A stretch of DNA of 64,000 bases from Nonomuraea rhodomycinica (GTDB lineage: Bacteria > Actinomycetota > Actinomycetes > Streptosporangiales > Streptosporangiaceae): the NCBI RefSeq assembly GCF_013363995.1, contig NZ_JABWGO010000006.1, forward strand, positions 289,481-353,480, written 5' to 3'. This document shows, piece after piece, positions 1 to 7,649 of this stretch (its first letter is position 1; each line of letters starts with the position of its first letter). The notes under the pieces are model-generated. The model saw only the letters and a program-made list of their open reading frames with translations, searched no databases and was not told the origin of the DNA. The translations under genes were made by a program, and so were the position numbers.

Positions 1-50
1 TCGACGCTTTTGACAAACCAAGGAGCCCGGGGGCAGACTGCCCGTCGCGA

Positions 51-80
51 CCAAAGCGTCTAGCTTTCTCTACGCTTTGG
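51..80. promoter_or_regulatory. Inverted repeat upstream of the methyltransferase
   Basis: Perfect 9-bp arms CCAAAGCGT (51-59) and ACGCTTTGG (72-80) with a 12-bp spacer. A further half-site, ACGCTTTTG, lies at 4-12. The repeat ends 28 bp before the ATG of the DUF2218/methyltransferase gene. It could be an operator or the terminator of a gene left of the window; the extra half-site favours an operator. Confidence 0.5.
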
Positions 81-108
81 CGCCCGACGCCTGAGGAAGG
101 ACCCCCGC

Positions 109-1056
109 ATGCCCCTGTCCACGGCCCATGTCGCGACCGACCGCCCGGCGCGCTACGTCAAGCAGCTGATCTCCCACATGGGCCACAAGGCCACCGCGGA
201 GCTGACCGGCGCCGGCCGGGGCAGCATCACCTTCCGCGACGGCACCTGCGCGCTGGCCTCCGGCCGGGACGAGCTGGTCCTGGTCGCCGCCGCCGCGGAT
301 CTCGACTCCCTGGCCGGCGTGCAGGACGTCGTCACCCGGCACCTGGTGCGCTTCGCCACTCAGGAGGAGGTCCGCGTCGAGTGGAGCGCCCCGGCCGACG
401 GCGAGGCCCTGGAGATCGTCCCCCCGGCCGTCCAGGACTACCTGCTCGCGCACTGCACCCCGGCCGACCAGGTGCTGACCGAGCTTGCCGTTGCCACGCG
501 GGAGGAGACCGGCCGCTCCGCGGGGATGCAGGTCTCGCCCGACGAGGGTGCTCTGCTGGAGATGCTGGTCCGGCTCGCCGGCGCCCGCCGGGCCATCGAG
601 GTCGGCGTGTTCACCGGCTACTCGGCTCTGTGCATCGCCCGCGCGCTGCCGGCCGACGGCTACCTGCTCGCCTGCGACGTGAGCACCGAGTGGACCGGCA
701 TCGGCCGGCCCTTCTGGGAACGCGCGGGCGTCCAGGACCGCATCGACCTCAGGATCGGCCCGGCCCTCGACACCCTGCGGGCGCTGCCCGAGGAGCCGGC
801 CTTCGACTTCGCCTTCGTCGACGCGGACAAGGTCAACTACCCCGCCTATTACGAGGAGATCGTCCCGCGGCTCGTCCCCGGCGGCCTGCTCGTCCTCGAC
901 AACGTCTTCCTCGGGGGCACGGTGCTCGACCCGGCCGTCCAGGAGCAGGACCAGCTGGCGATGCGCCGGGTGAACGACGCCCTGGCCCGTGACGACCGGA
1001 TGGACTGCGTGATGCTGCCCGTCCGTGACGGCGTCACGCTGGCCCGCAAGCGCTGA
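109..1056 (+). CDS. DUF2218 domain / O-methyltransferase fusion protein
   Basis: The 315-residue protein has two parts. Residues 1-95 match the DUF2218 pattern (RYVKQLISHMGHKA, then GTCALASGRDELVL and DVVTRHLVRFA). Residues 100-315 form a complete class I SAM-dependent O-methyltransferase of the CCoAOMT type: EVGVFTGYSAL is the SAM-binding glycine motif, FAFVDADKVNY carries the usual metal/SAM acidic residues, and LLVLDNVFLGG is the conserved strand with the metal ligand region. It probably methylates a catechol-like hydroxyl in the cytoplasm. DUF2218 proteins are usually about 90-100 residues and often lie near siderophore-interacting proteins, so a catecholate substrate is possible but inferred. 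The start ATG has an AGGAAGGA ribosome site just upstream. An inverted repeat lies in the leader. Confidence 0.85.
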   Translation: MPLSTAHVATDRPARYVKQLISHMGHKATAELTGAGRGSITFRDGTCALASGRDELVLVAAAADLDSLAGVQDVVTRHLVRFATQEEVRVEWSAPADGEALEIVPPAVQDYLLAHCTPADQVLTELAVATREETGRSAGMQVSPDEGALLEMLVRLAGARRAIEVGVFTGYSALCIARALPADGYLLACDVSTEWTGIGRPFWERAGVQDRIDLRIGPALDTLRALPEEPAFDFAFVDADKVNYPAYYEEIVPRLVPGGLLVLDNVFLGGTVLDPAVQEQDQLAMRRVNDALARDDRMDCVMLPVRDGVTLARKR

Positions 1057-1093
1057 ACAGGGCCCGATCGGGCGGGGCGATATCATCGCGATC

Positions 1094-1543
1094 ATGGCTG
1101 ATTGGGAGCTTCGTCCGGCTTCGGCGGCGGACGTCGAGGCGGTGGCCGAGCTGCGGGCCGTGGTGATGCGGCCGGATCTCGAACGGCTCGGGCGGTACGA
1201 CGAGCACCGCGTACGGCAGCGGCTGCGGGACGCGTTCGTGCCGGGGCACACCTGGATGATCGAGCTGGGCGGCGCCTTCGCCGGCTGCGTGGCGCTGCGT
1301 CCGGCGAAGGACGCCTACTGGCTGGAGCACTTCTACCTGGACCCGGCCCTGCACGGCAGGGGCATCGGCTCCGCCGTGATGAGCCGGCTGCTGGAGCGGT
1401 GCGACCGCGAGAACGCCGTGGTCCGGCTGAACGTGCTGCAGGGCAGCCCGGCCCGCCGGCTGTACGAGCGGCACGGGTTCACGGTCGAGGCCGAGGACCC
1501 GGTGGACGTCTTCATGGTGCGCGGCCCCGCGGGAGCCGGGTGA
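1094..1543 (+). CDS. GNAT family N-acetyltransferase
   Basis: A 149-residue single-domain GNAT enzyme that would transfer an acyl group from acyl-CoA to an unknown amine. The acetyl-CoA loop is seen in HGRGIGSAVMSRLLERC (motif A, around residues 92-108), followed by the motif B segment SPARRLYERHGF. The ATG at 1094 is chosen because TATCAT at 1081-1086 is a good -10 box a few bases upstream, implying a leaderless mRNA. An upstream in-frame ATG at 1025 would overlap the methyltransferase and adds residues unlike the family. The substrate cannot be told from sequence. It ends 6 bp from the convergent VOC gene. Confidence 0.85.
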   Translation: MADWELRPASAADVEAVAELRAVVMRPDLERLGRYDEHRVRQRLRDAFVPGHTWMIELGGAFAGCVALRPAKDAYWLEHFYLDPALHGRGIGSAVMSRLLERCDRENAVVRLNVLQGSPARRLYERHGFTVEAEDPVDVFMVRGPAGAG

Positions 1544-1549
1544 TCCGGG

Positions 1550-2548
1550 TCAGCCGGACATCTCCTGGCGGAAGACGATCGCGGTGCCGAGCGCCGCGTC
1601 AGCCGGCACGAACAGCTCTCCTGGCCCGGTACGGGCGATCGGGACGTCGTTGTCGCGCAGAAGCCGCTCGGTGAGCTTGATGTCCCGTACGGACACCGCG
1701 TAGCCGGCGAACGCCGGCAGAGCCGCCGGACGTTCGCCCGGCAGCAGTTCGGCGAGCGCCGACGCGGCCACGACGGTGACGTTCGCCCGATCGAAGCAGG
1801 TCACCCGGCCGTCCGGTGTCCGGCCGTCTCGCGTCGGGCTGTCTCGCGGCGGGCCGAAGTACGTGCCGTACCGGCGCTCCAGCTCCGGCAGCTCCGGGTC
1901 GGCGACGCAGAGCAGGCATGCCGCCAGCCCGGTGGCGCCGTTGGGATGCTCGGTGTGCCGCCGGTCCTGGACCGCGGCGGCGGGCGCGTTCTGGGCGAAT
2001 CCGAGCCGGCCTTCCGGTACGCGCCCCGCGGGCAGATCGGGATCGGAGATCTCCAGGTAGCGGGCGGGCTCCGTCGCGGTCCCCGTCGCGGTCTCGACAG
2101 GGCGCTGGACGGCGTGCACGCCGCCGTGGCCGACGCCGGCCGCGGTCAGCCGCGCGGCGACGCCGTCGATGTCCGGCGTGTCGGCGATCATGATGTGGAG
2201 GCCCTGGAAGCGCTGGAGGAAGGACCTGATGCTGCCGGCGGTGGCGTGGATGGCCGCCCTCAGCCCTGGCAGCTTGTCGTCGGGCACCCGCAGCGGGATC
2301 GGGCGGGCGTCGCCCGGCATGGCCCCGGCGTCGTCGACGGCGGCCACGAGCTCGACGAAGGCGCGGGGGAAGCGCACGTGGCTGTTGGCCACCCCGAACG
2401 GTTCGGCGGGGCCTCCCGCGACCCGCGGCAGGACGGGGTAGGCGGGCGCCGACACGATGAAGCCGAGCCGGCGGTACAGCTCCGTCGCCTTGCTCATGTC
2501 CCGCACGATGTGCCCCACATGATGCAGGCCGGTCACGTCGTCACCCAT
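1550..2548 (-). CDS. VOC (glyoxalase-fold) family protein
   Basis: A 332-residue protein opening with a vicinal-oxygen-chelate module: LHHVGHIVRDMSKATELYRRLGF is the typical first beta-alpha-beta unit of glyoxalase-like proteins (written here as the stretch from residue 7), and a second module covers roughly residues 200-330. VOC proteins bind a divalent metal or a small ligand and include dioxygenases, isomerases and resistance proteins; nothing here decides between them. The ATG has a strong GGAGGTGG ribosome site about 8 bases upstream. The AT-rich stretch before it, unusual for this genome, holds a small inverted repeat and probably the promoter. Confidence 0.75.
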   Translation of the reverse strand: MGDDVTGLHHVGHIVRDMSKATELYRRLGFIVSAPAYPVLPRVAGGPAEPFGVANSHVRFPRAFVELVAAVDDAGAMPGDARPIPLRVPDDKLPGLRAAIHATAGSIRSFLQRFQGLHIMIADTPDIDGVAARLTAAGVGHGGVHAVQRPVETATGTATEPARYLEISDPDLPAGRVPEGRLGFAQNAPAAAVQDRRHTEHPNGATGLAACLLCVADPELPELERRYGTYFGPPRDSPTRDGRTPDGRVTCFDRANVTVVAASALAELLPGERPAALPAFAGYAVSVRDIKLTERLLRDNDVPIARTGPGELFVPADAALGTAIVFRQEMSG

Positions 2549-2578
2549 GCCGGGCCACCTCCAGAGATATGAGAGCGT

Positions 2579-2594
2579 ACTTTATTTTGAAAGT
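2579..2594. promoter_or_regulatory. AT-rich inverted repeat before the VOC gene
   Basis: ACTTT-ATTTTG-AAAGT, a 5-6-5 inverted repeat, sits in the only clearly AT-rich stretch of this part of the window, about 31 bp before the VOC start. It reads as a likely promoter/operator, possibly for a MarR- or PadR-like protein, but no such regulator is adjacent. Confidence 0.35.
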
Positions 2595-2600
2595 CTACTA

Positions 2601-2945
2601 TCATTTTATTGGTTGCGGCGGGGCGAGCCGGGCCAGCCGATCGCGGACGTCGTCGTCGAGGTCGGCCGGGAGGAGCTCGTTGCGCAGGGCGGGCAGGGTG
2701 TCCCCGCCCGGCTCGGCGGCCGGCGCGTTCAGCGCGGCGGCCAGGTCACGGGCTTGCTCCGTGCCGTGTTCCAGGCGGCGCGGCGGCCGTCCGCTCCCGT
2801 CGATCCCGCACACCAGGACCTCGACCGGCCCTTCGGGCACCATCCGCTCGTCGCTGCGGTCGGTGAACGACGTCATCACCGGGTCGACGCCGGTGCGCTC
2901 CACGAGGCGTAGCTGCCGCCCCTCGGTCCGCACGTGCCGGCGCAT
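2601..2945 (-). CDS. Hypothetical protein
   Basis: A 114-residue reading frame with the strong G/C third-position bias of real genes here, but no family that I recognise. The N-terminal half is basic, the middle (VPEGPVEVLVCGIDGSG) looks like a beta-strand region, and the C-terminal half is an Asp/Leu-rich helix. It has no signal peptide or membrane segment. No good ribosome site precedes the ATG, which abuts the edge of an ABC-permease remnant on the other strand, so the gene may have lost its original 5' end. It lies upstream of the VOC gene on the same strand, with a 52-bp AT-rich gap. Confidence 0.45.
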   Translation of the reverse strand: MRRHVRTEGRQLRLVERTGVDPVMTSFTDRSDERMVPEGPVEVLVCGIDGSGRPPRRLEHGTEQARDLAAALNAPAAEPGGDTLPALRNELLPADLDDDVRDRLARLAPPQPIK

Positions 2946-2947
2946 GA

Positions 2948-3202
2948 GGTTCGGTCGGGATCGGGCCGGTGCAGCTCGTCAGGATGGTGTGCTGGGAGAC
3001 GCTGATCGCGACGGCCGCCGGGGCGCTGCTCGGAACGGGCATCGCCGCCGCGTCCCTCACCGCGCTGGGCGAGGCGCTGACCGGGGAGCCGTGGTTCGCG
3101 TACTCCTTGCCGCAGTACGCCGGGCTGGTGGTGGTCTGCGCCGTGAGCGGCCTGGCGGGAGGGCTCGTCTCCACGCGCGGGGCACGGCGGGAGCCCTCCT
3201 GA
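2948..3202 (+). pseudogene. C-terminal remnant of an FtsX-type ABC transporter permease
   Basis: The readable peptide (SVGIGPVQLVRMVCWET onward) matches the last two membrane segments of MacB/FtsX-like permeases: a coupling-helix-like start, one hydrophobic segment rich in Ala/Gly/Leu, the typical YSLPQYAGLVVVCAVSGLAG segment, and a basic end with ARREPS. A TGA at 2945 stops the frame upstream, and the hundreds of residues expected before it are absent. A GTG at 2969 could start a 77-residue orphan peptide, but this is best read as a gene remnant. No ATP-binding partner gene is nearby. Confidence 0.6.
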
Positions 3203-3215
3203 CCGGCACCGAGGG

Positions 3216-4364
3216 CTAGGCGCGGAAGAACGCCCGGAGGTCACCGATCAGCAGGTCGGGGGTCTCCAGGGCCGCGAAGTGGCCGCCCCGGTCGAACTCC
3301 GTCCAGCGGACCACGTCGTGCGCCTGGTCGGCCAGCGGGCGGACCGAGAAGTCCGTGGGGAAGACCGCCACCGCGGTCGGCACCGTCCCGCGCTCCCTGG
3401 GCGCCCACATGGTGACGTCGTTGAACCGCTCGTAGTAGGTGTGCGCCGCCGAGCCCGCCGTGCCGGTGAACCAGTAGATGCTCACGTCGGTGAGGATCCG
3501 GTCCCGGTCCACGGCTTGCTCGGGGAGCTCGGCGGCCGGGTCCGTCCAGTCCTTGAACTTCTCCACGATCCAGGCGAGCTGGCCGGCGGGGGAGTCGTGC
3601 AGCGCGGCCGCGAGCGTCTGCGGGCGCGTGCCCTGGACCTGCATGTACGCGCCCAGCTTCGCCTGCCACTCCTTCATCCCGGCCAGCCGCCGCCGCTCGC
3701 CGTCGGTCAGCGAGCCCATGATGGCCGGATCGCCGTTCGGGAACGTGAGCAGGCCGTTGACGTGCACGCCGATGACCTCGTCCGGCGCGGCGCGGCCCAC
3801 CAGCGGCGCGATGAACGCGCTGACGTCGCCGCCCTGCACGCCGTATCCGGCGTAGCCGAGCCTGGACATCAGCTCCGCCAGCGCCGCGGCGGTGCGGCCG
3901 TCCGTCCAGCCGGTGCCGGGGAGCGGGCCGGAGAAGCCGTACCCCGGCAGCGACGGGATCACCAGATGGAAGGCGTCGGCGGCCTCGCCGCCGTGGGCCA
4001 CGGGGTCGGTGAGCGGGCCGATGAGGTCGAGGAACTCGACGACCGAGCCGGGCCAGCCGTGCAGGAGCAGCAGCGGGGTCGCGCCGGGCTCGGGGGAGCG
4101 TACGTGCAGGAAGTGCACCTGCGCGCCGTCCACGGTGGTGGTGAACTGCGGGTACGCGTTGAGCGCCGCCTCCTGGGCGCGCCAGTCGAAGCCGTCGGCC
4201 CAGTAGGCGGCGAGTTCCCGCAGGTATCCGGTGGGAACGCCGCGCTCCCAGCCGGTGCCGGGCACCTCCGGGGCCCAGCGGGTACGGAGCAGCCGCTCAC
4301 GCAGGTCGTCGAGGTCGGCCTGCGGGATCTCGACACGGTACGGGTGGATCTCGGTGTTCGTCAT
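3216..4364 (-). CDS. Epoxide hydrolase, EHN domain alpha/beta hydrolase
   Basis: A 382-residue epoxide hydrolase. Residues 1-105 form the N-terminal EHN domain (HPYRVEIPQADLDDLRERLL). The alpha/beta hydrolase core follows: HGWPGS is the oxyanion-hole segment, VQGGDVSAF carries the nucleophilic Asp, SIYWFTGTA holds a lid Tyr that activates the epoxide, and DRGGHFAALE supplies the catalytic His. Such enzymes open epoxides to diols in the cytoplasm and often act in detoxification. The ATG at 4364 is preferred; an in-frame ATG at 4385 lies inside the inverted repeat shared with the divergent WYL regulator. That repeat is the likely control site for the pair. Confidence 0.88.
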   Translation of the reverse strand: MTNTEIHPYRVEIPQADLDDLRERLLRTRWAPEVPGTGWERGVPTGYLRELAAYWADGFDWRAQEAALNAYPQFTTTVDGAQVHFLHVRSPEPGATPLLLLHGWPGSVVEFLDLIGPLTDPVAHGGEAADAFHLVIPSLPGYGFSGPLPGTGWTDGRTAAALAELMSRLGYAGYGVQGGDVSAFIAPLVGRAAPDEVIGVHVNGLLTFPNGDPAIMGSLTDGERRRLAGMKEWQAKLGAYMQVQGTRPQTLAAALHDSPAGQLAWIVEKFKDWTDPAAELPEQAVDRDRILTDVSIYWFTGTAGSAAHTYYERFNDVTMWAPRERGTVPTAVAVFPTDFSVRPLADQAHDVVRWTEFDRGGHFAALETPDLLIGDLRAFFRA

Positions 4365-4380
4365 GTCGGCCACGGTATGA

Positions 4381-4411
4381 GCCATTGGTGTCAGGTTCGG
4401 GCACCAATGGC
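4381..4411. promoter_or_regulatory. Perfect inverted repeat between epoxide hydrolase and WYL regulator
   Basis: Arms GCCATTGGTG (4381-4390) and CACCAATGGC (4402-4411) are exact complements around an 11-bp spacer, so equivalent bases are 21 bp apart, two helical turns. The site fills the gap between two divergent starts and would let one dimer control both genes. Confidence 0.65.
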
Positions 4412-4427
4412 GGCCACAATGAGATCC

Positions 4428-5435
4428 ATGGTGGAGACCTCGGCGCGGCTGCTGCGCCTGCTGTCGCTCCTGCAGGCGCGTACGGACTGGACCGGCGCCG
4501 AACTCGCCGACCGGCTGCGGGTCGGCCTGCGCACCGTGCGCCGCGACGTCGAACGGCTCCGCGAGCTCGGCTATCCGGTGGACGCCACCCCGGGCGTGGC
4601 CGGCGGGTACCGGCTCGGGGTGGGGGCCGCGCTGCCGCCGCTGCTGCTCGACGACGAGGAGGCCGTGGCCGTGGCGATCAGCCTGCGCACGGCCGCGACC
4701 GGCAGCGTCGCCGGCCTGGAGGAGGTGGCGGTGCGGGCGCTGGCCAAGCTCCAGCAGCTCCTGCCCGCACGGCTGAGGCACCGGGTGGAGGCGTTGCGCG
4801 CGGCGACGGTGCCGCTGCCCGGGGAGGCCGCTCCGGAGGTGAGCGCCGACCTGCTGGCCGCGATCGCCGCGGCGTGCCGCGATCGGCGCCGGCTGAGGCT
4901 GCGGTACCGGGGGCGCGACGGTGTGACCGCCCGCGAGGTGGAGCCGGATCGGCTGGTGCACACGCCGCGCCGGTGGTATCTGCGGGCGTGGGACGTGGCC
5001 AAGGACGACTGGCGCACCTTCCGGGTGGACCGGATCGAGGAGCCGCTCGGGCCGCCGGGGGCGCGCTTCACGCCGCGGACGCCGCCCGGGGAGGACGCCG
5101 CCGCCCACGTCGCGCACGCCATCACCTCGGCGCCGTACAGGTACCAGGCCCGGGTCCTCTTCCACGCCCCGCTGGAGGCGGTGGCGCCGCGCACGTCGCC
5201 CGCCGCGGGGCGGCTCGCGGCCGTGGACGCGCGTACCTGCCTGTTCACGGCCGGCTCCAACTCGCTGCGCGAGCTGGCGGTGCACGTGGCGGTGAAGGGG
5301 TTCGACTTCGAGGTGCTGGACCCGCCGGAGCTGGTCCCGGTGCTGCGCGAGGTCGGCGACCGCCTCGGCCGCGCCGCGGCCGCGTCGGACCGGGGTTCCG
5401 GGCTGAGCCGCGAGCCGGACGATCCACGACGTTGA
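4428..5435 (+). CDS. WYL-domain transcriptional regulator (YafY type)
   Basis: A 335-residue regulator. The N-terminal DeoR-like helix-turn-helix is clear: SARLLRLLSLLQ, then AELADRLRVGLRTVRRDVER. The ligand-sensing WYL domain covers roughly residues 140-220, with LRLRYRGRDG and HTPRRWYLRAWDV; the WYL signature appears here as WYL. A C-terminal WCX-like domain follows. Family members bind small ligands and repress or activate a neighbour. The start at 4428 fits family N-termini; in-frame ATGs at 4407 and 4419 are alternatives, the first inside the operator. It is divergent from the epoxide hydrolase, its most likely target, and probably autoregulates. Confidence 0.85.
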   Translation: MVETSARLLRLLSLLQARTDWTGAELADRLRVGLRTVRRDVERLRELGYPVDATPGVAGGYRLGVGAALPPLLLDDEEAVAVAISLRTAATGSVAGLEEVAVRALAKLQQLLPARLRHRVEALRAATVPLPGEAAPEVSADLLAAIAAACRDRRRLRLRYRGRDGVTAREVEPDRLVHTPRRWYLRAWDVAKDDWRTFRVDRIEEPLGPPGARFTPRTPPGEDAAAHVAHAITSAPYRYQARVLFHAPLEAVAPRTSPAAGRLAAVDARTCLFTAGSNSLRELAVHVAVKGFDFEVLDPPELVPVLREVGDRLGRAAAASDRGSGLSREPDDPRR

Positions 5436-5487
5436 CACGGTACCTCCCGCACCATGAAACTCTCCTGCAACAGTCAACGCCCATGCT

Positions 5488-5499
5488 GTAAACGTTTAC
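5488..5499. promoter_or_regulatory. LacI-type operator palindrome
   Basis: GTAAACGTTTAC is a perfect 12-bp palindrome with the central CG of LacI/GalR-family operators, and TGTAAACGTTTACG matches the 14-bp consensus at 13 positions. It ends 10 bp before the start of the secreted esterase, just ahead of its GGAG ribosome site, so a bound repressor would block transcription. No LacI gene lies in the window. Confidence 0.65.
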
Positions 5500-5509
5500 G
5501 GGAGCTGCC

Positions 5510-7636
5510 ATGCCCAGGTGGAGCGGCGCCGGGATACTGGCCGCCCTCGCGTTGGTCCTCCTGCTGGCCGTGCCAGGCGAGGCCGACGTGACGGCGCCGA
5601 AGGGCGGGACCCTGACCACGGGGTCCGCGCCGTCCAAGGCCCTGGGCGAGGACATCGCCTTCAACCTCTACCTGCCGTACGGCTACGACACCGGCGGCGA
5701 GCGCCACCCCGTGCTGTACCTGCTCCACGGCCGGGGCGACACCATGCAGGCATGGACCCGGGTCAAGGACACCCTCGACCAGATGATCCGGACCAGGCGG
5801 ATACCGCCCGTCATCGCCGTCATGCCGGACGCCCCGTGGAGCGAGCGCGGAAGCTGGTACGTCGACAGCCGGTACACCGGCTCCGACCTGCCGGGACGCC
5901 CGGTGGAGACGGCCCTGACGCGCGACCTGGTGGCGTACGTGGACGCCACCTACCGCACGGCGCCCATCCGCGAGGCCCGCCTGGTCGGCGGCTACTCGAT
6001 GGGCGGCGCCGGGGCGCTGCGCCTCGCCCTGGCCCACCAGGACCTGTTCGGCTCGGCCATGGTGCTCAGCCCCGCCGTCTACACGCCGCTGCCGCCCTCC
6101 GACTCCTCCGCGCGCGACTACGGGGCGTTCGGACGGGACGGCGAGAAGTTCGCCGACGAGGTGTACCAGGACCTCAACTACCCGGCACTGCTGCCGAAGC
6201 TCGACCCCGACCGGCCCGTACGGCTCTTCGTGGCCGTCGGCGACGACGAGTACGCCAACCCGGCGCCGGCCGACGCGCACCACGACCTGGACTTCGAGTC
6301 GGCCGCCCTCTACAACGCCGCCCGCAGGTCACCGGCGCTCTCCGCGCAGTTCCGCGTCCTCGACGGCGGCCACGACTGGACCGTCTGGTCGCCCGCCTTC
6401 GAACAGGCCATGGCCGAGCTCGGCCCGGCGCTGAGCGTCACGCCCCCGGCGGGCCTGCCCGGCCCGCTGCTCGGCACGGCCGCCGCCGACTGGGCCGGCG
6501 GCGTCGCGGCCCACGCCGACGGCACGCTCACCACCGGGTTCGCGGCCGGCGGGCCGGTGGCGGGCCAGCCGTACGGTGGCCGCCTCGACGCGGTGCTCGC
6601 CAGCACGGGGACGCGGAGCTGGACGCGGCAGCTCGGCACCGCCGCCGACGAGCGCCTGTACGGCGTCGCGGCCCTGCCCGACGGCGGCGTGCTCGCCGCC
6701 GGGTACACCAAGGGCGACCTGGACGGCCGTCACCCCGGCAACGCCGCCGACGACGCGTTCGTGGCCCGGCTCGCCGCGGACGGGTCCGTCTGGTGGATCA
6801 CCCAGTTCGGCGACCCCGCCGCGGCCGACCGGCTCTACGGCCTGACCGCCGCGCCCGACGGCGGCGCGTACGCGGCCGGCTACACCAAGGGCACGCTCGA
6901 CGGCCCGAACAGCGGCGACAAGGACGCCCTGCTCGCCCGCCTCACCCCCGACGGCCGGCTCTCCTGGGTCCGCCAGTACGGCGGCGCCGGAGAGGACAAG
7001 GCGTACGGCGTGGCCGCGGACGCCTCCGGCGTCTACGTCACCGGCAGCACCACCGCCTCCCTGCCCGGCACGAGCGCGCTGGGCGGCCTCGACGGCTGGA
7101 TCGCCGGGTACGCGCCCGACGGCGCCAGGCGGTGGGCCACGAGCGCCGGCGGCCCGGGTGACGACCGGCTGAACGCCGTGGCGGTCACGACCGCGGGCCT
7201 GGCCGTCGCCACCGGCGCCAGCGGCGGTGACCTGCTGGCCACCGCCTACACCGGCACGGGCCGGCAGCGCTGGACCGCCGCCGTCGCCACCCCCGCCGCC
7301 GACGAGGGCGCCGCCGTGGCGCCCCTGCCCGGCGGCGAGGTCGAGGTCGTCGGCTACACCAGGGGCCGGGTGGGCGTGATGGCTGGTGGCGCCGACGTCC
7401 TGACGGTGCGCCTGGACGGCAAGGGGCAGCGGCGGGCCGCCGCGCAGTTCGGCACGGCGCGGGACGACGCGGCCGACCCGTTCTCCGAGCCCGACCTGTA
7501 CGCCGCGGCCACCCCCTCGGGGAAGGTGGCCGTCTCCGGCCTGACCTACGGCGCCCCGGCGGACGGCGCCGCGCCGGGCAACGGCGACGTCTTCGTGGCC
7601 GTGGTCGATCCGTCCACCGGCCTGCCCGTCCCCTGA
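5510..7636 (+). CDS. Secreted esterase fused to a beta-propeller (SBBP repeats)
   Basis: A 708-residue exported protein. Residues 1-26 are a signal peptide (hydrophobic core GILAALALVLLLAVPG). Residues 40-300 are an esterase-D / Antigen-85-like alpha/beta hydrolase: YLLHGRGD is the oxyanion segment, GYSMGG holds the nucleophile Ser163, the acid is probably in VGDDEY (Asp245/246), and GGHDW gives His288. From about residue 325 to the end there are six or seven SBBP-type repeats of about 50 residues (for example WTRQLGTAADERLYGVAA then AAGYTKGDLDG), expected to fold as a beta-propeller that may bind glycan or protein. It would act outside the cell on an ester such as a feruloyl or acetyl group, which is inferred. 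A LacI-type operator precedes it, suggesting sugar control. Confidence 0.8.
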   Translation: MPRWSGAGILAALALVLLLAVPGEADVTAPKGGTLTTGSAPSKALGEDIAFNLYLPYGYDTGGERHPVLYLLHGRGDTMQAWTRVKDTLDQMIRTRRIPPVIAVMPDAPWSERGSWYVDSRYTGSDLPGRPVETALTRDLVAYVDATYRTAPIREARLVGGYSMGGAGALRLALAHQDLFGSAMVLSPAVYTPLPPSDSSARDYGAFGRDGEKFADEVYQDLNYPALLPKLDPDRPVRLFVAVGDDEYANPAPADAHHDLDFESAALYNAARRSPALSAQFRVLDGGHDWTVWSPAFEQAMAELGPALSVTPPAGLPGPLLGTAAADWAGGVAAHADGTLTTGFAAGGPVAGQPYGGRLDAVLASTGTRSWTRQLGTAADERLYGVAALPDGGVLAAGYTKGDLDGRHPGNAADDAFVARLAADGSVWWITQFGDPAAADRLYGLTAAPDGGAYAAGYTKGTLDGPNSGDKDALLARLTPDGRLSWVRQYGGAGEDKAYGVAADASGVYVTGSTTASLPGTSALGGLDGWIAGYAPDGARRWATSAGGPGDDRLNAVAVTTAGLAVATGASGGDLLATAYTGTGRQRWTAAVATPAADEGAAVAPLPGGEVEVVGYTRGRVGVMAGGADVLTVRLDGKGQRRAAAQFGTARDDAADPFSEPDLYAAATPSGKVAVSGLTYGAPADGAAPGNGDVFVAVVDPSTGLPVP

Positions 7637-7649
7637 CCGGCCCGCCGGG

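Noticed and set aside
70..1251. Long minus-strand frames opposite real genes, for example over the methyltransferase and kinases
   Set aside because: High GC makes long antisense frames by chance; they lack ribosome sites and any family pattern, and the plus-strand genes are clear.
2601..2945. HTH regulator for the VOC gene
   Set aside because: No helix-turn-helix pattern visible in the peptide.
5144..5160. Second promoter dyad inside the WYL gene
   Set aside because: Matches were only four bases long and expected by chance.
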